A stretch of 42,957 nucleotides of DNA from positions 1-42,957 of the IMG/VR virus record IMGVR_UViG_3300033144_002610. The stretch is one strand, 5' to 3'. Shown here in pieces: positions 42,304 to 42,957 of this stretch. The translations under genes and the position numbers were made by a program. The notes below the pieces were generated by a model. It saw only the letters and a list, made by a program, of their open reading frames with translations, was not told the origin of the DNA and made no database searches. Origin of the DNA: a virus. Every line of letters starts with the position of its first letter. Position 1 is the stretch's first letter.

Positions 42304-42675
42304 TTAGCGTACTATAGCAAGGCCGAGCCGTTTCATCGCCTGTATTAACGAGTTTTCTACTCGGGCCTTGGACTTCAAACTGTCCTGGGTGTTGTCGTCG
42401 GCGGTGCCGGGGACGACGATGTGGTGGTTGATCACGTTCTTACCGACGCGCCGGTGGCCGCCTGCGAGCCTGGCGATCGCCTGGTTGTACAGCTCCAGGC
42501 TGTAGTTGAGCCCGAACCAGGCCATCAGTTCTCCACCGTCTTGAAGGTTTAGCCCGTGACCGGCACCGGCAGGGTGCAACAGCATCACCGGTATCCGCCC
42601 GGCGTTCCAGTCGTCCTCTTCCTTCTCGGTGTCGAGCTTGCGCCAGGGGATCTTGGCCTTGGTCAGGATAGAAGA
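42304..42675 (-). CDS. SNF2-type helicase, C-terminal part (shifted frame)
   Basis: This minus-strand frame carries the second RecA-like domain of a phage SNF2/DEAD-like helicase: KAKIPWRKLDTEKEEDDW, then PVMLLHPAGAGHGLNLQDGG (motif V region), WFGLNYSLELYNQAIARLAG (motif VI region with the arginine finger), and a C-terminal helix ending at TAA 42304. The preceding part of the domain lies in a different frame. The frames must be joined between about 42661 and 42675, a +1 change. A few residues also seem to be missing there compared with relatives. Confidence 0.7.
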   Translation of the reverse strand, partial: SSILTKAKIPWRKLDTEKEEDDWNAGRIPVMLLHPAGAGHGLNLQDGGELMAWFGLNYSLELYNQAIARLAGGHRRVGKNVINHHIVVPGTADDNTQDSLKSKARVENSLIQAMKRLGLAIVR

Positions 42676-42957
42676 TCATCACCGGCTTGCCCTCACAGCC
42701 CTCTATAAGCTCCATAACAGCGCGCAGCTTCGAGTCGTGTACGTGGTGGACATTGCGCTCATCGTCGTACACAGCGCCGTTGGCCATCTGCAGGAGCTTG
42801 TTCTGTAGCACCCCCGCGTTGGCGGCTGAGATGACCTTGCCGCTGGACAGCTCCGACACGTAGTGCTTGGCCATCCGGTTATAGATTTTCCACTCGGCCG
42901 GGGTCATGTCCACCTGGATCCAGTTGTCCATCACCGGCGGCAGGTCCAGGTAGTCCT
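42440..42957 (-). CDS. SNF2-type helicase, upstream part (5' end outside window)
   Basis: This frame is open to the right edge of the window and continues beyond it, so the start is not seen. It encodes DYLDLPPV, then WIQVDMTPAEWKIYNRMAKH and NKLLQMANGAVY, then KPVMIFY, the typical lead into the second helicase domain of SNF2-like phage proteins. After about 42661 the frame becomes an Arg-rich string ending at 42440, while the true sequence continues in the neighbouring frame. It would remodel or unwind DNA with ATP. The ATPase motifs lie outside the window. Confidence 0.65.
   Translation of the reverse strand, partial: DYLDLPPVMDNWIQVDMTPAEWKIYNRMAKHYVSELSSGKVISAANAGVLQNKLLQMANGAVYDDERNVHHVHDSKLRAVMELIEGCEGKPVMIFYPDQGQDPLAQARHREGRGRLERRADTGDAVAPCRCRSRAKPSRRWRTDGLVRAQLQPGAVQPGDRQARRRPPARR

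Noticed and set aside
1-42957. CRISPR arrays, insertion sequences, anti-CRISPR clusters or retrons
   Set aside because: No spaced repeats, transposase-like ORFs with terminal repeats, or reverse transcriptase motifs were seen.

Overview
The window is one end-to-end stretch of a tailed-phage genome with a podovirus-style morphogenesis module. Visible landmarks are a terminase ATPase/nuclease, a long P22-type portal, a scaffold, an HK97-fold coat protein, a head-tail adaptor and nozzle-like tail protein, a tail fibre, internal (ejected) virion proteins and a lysis cassette. The host should be Gram-negative, because the lysis cassette ends in an overlapping inner/outer-membrane spanin pair (Rz/Rz1) and the lysin is a small M15-type peptidase. 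By eye the DNA is moderately GC-rich, and coding density is close to complete, with many ATGA, TAATG and GTGA start/stop overlaps. No integrase, repressor, RNA polymerase or DNA polymerase is visible here, so lifestyle cannot be decided. No intergenic gap exceeds about 110 bases.

Layout, plus strand. 1-2600: a zinc-ribbon miniprotein, the large terminase, a one-helix membrane peptide, one odd tRNA and two small hypothetical genes. 2596-9650: portal, two small portal-linked genes (one with a probable frame break), scaffold, major capsid protein, small structural genes and a UUCG-loop terminator. 9652-17297: adaptor, nozzle-like protein, a tail fibre broken by a 44-bp tandem duplication and a further +1 break, and a beta-rich protein. 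17317-25037: internal virion or ejection proteins, a GNAT acetyltransferase, and a first large polyvalent protein with inorganic-pyrophosphatase-like and HExxGH metallopeptidase domains. 25030-32876: small genes and three large beta-rich virion proteins. 32877-38396: a second, 1839-residue polyvalent protein with an ADP-ribosyltransferase-like domain, a PLxRFG-type domain and a late membrane segment. 38393-40777: lysis cassette.

Minus strand, 40745-42957: a converging operon that reads from the right edge. Its order is an SNF2-type helicase (5' end outside the window and frame-broken), an excisionase-like HTH protein, a C2H2 zinc-finger protein, two small fibronectin-III-like proteins with matching Gly-rich tails, and a one-helix membrane peptide.

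How the genes work together: the plus strand is the late virion and lysis programme. The two polyvalent proteins and the proteins around them are probably packaged and delivered into the host with the DNA, so ADP-ribosylation, nucleotide/pyrophosphate and protease activities may be delivered at the moment of infection. The minus-strand operon looks like the start of the non-structural half. The most unusual points are the two polyvalent effectors, the disrupted fibre gene, a spanin that seems to start on AUU, an ORF nested inside the second polyvalent protein, and the paired fibronectin-like minigenes next to a eukaryote-style C2H2 finger.
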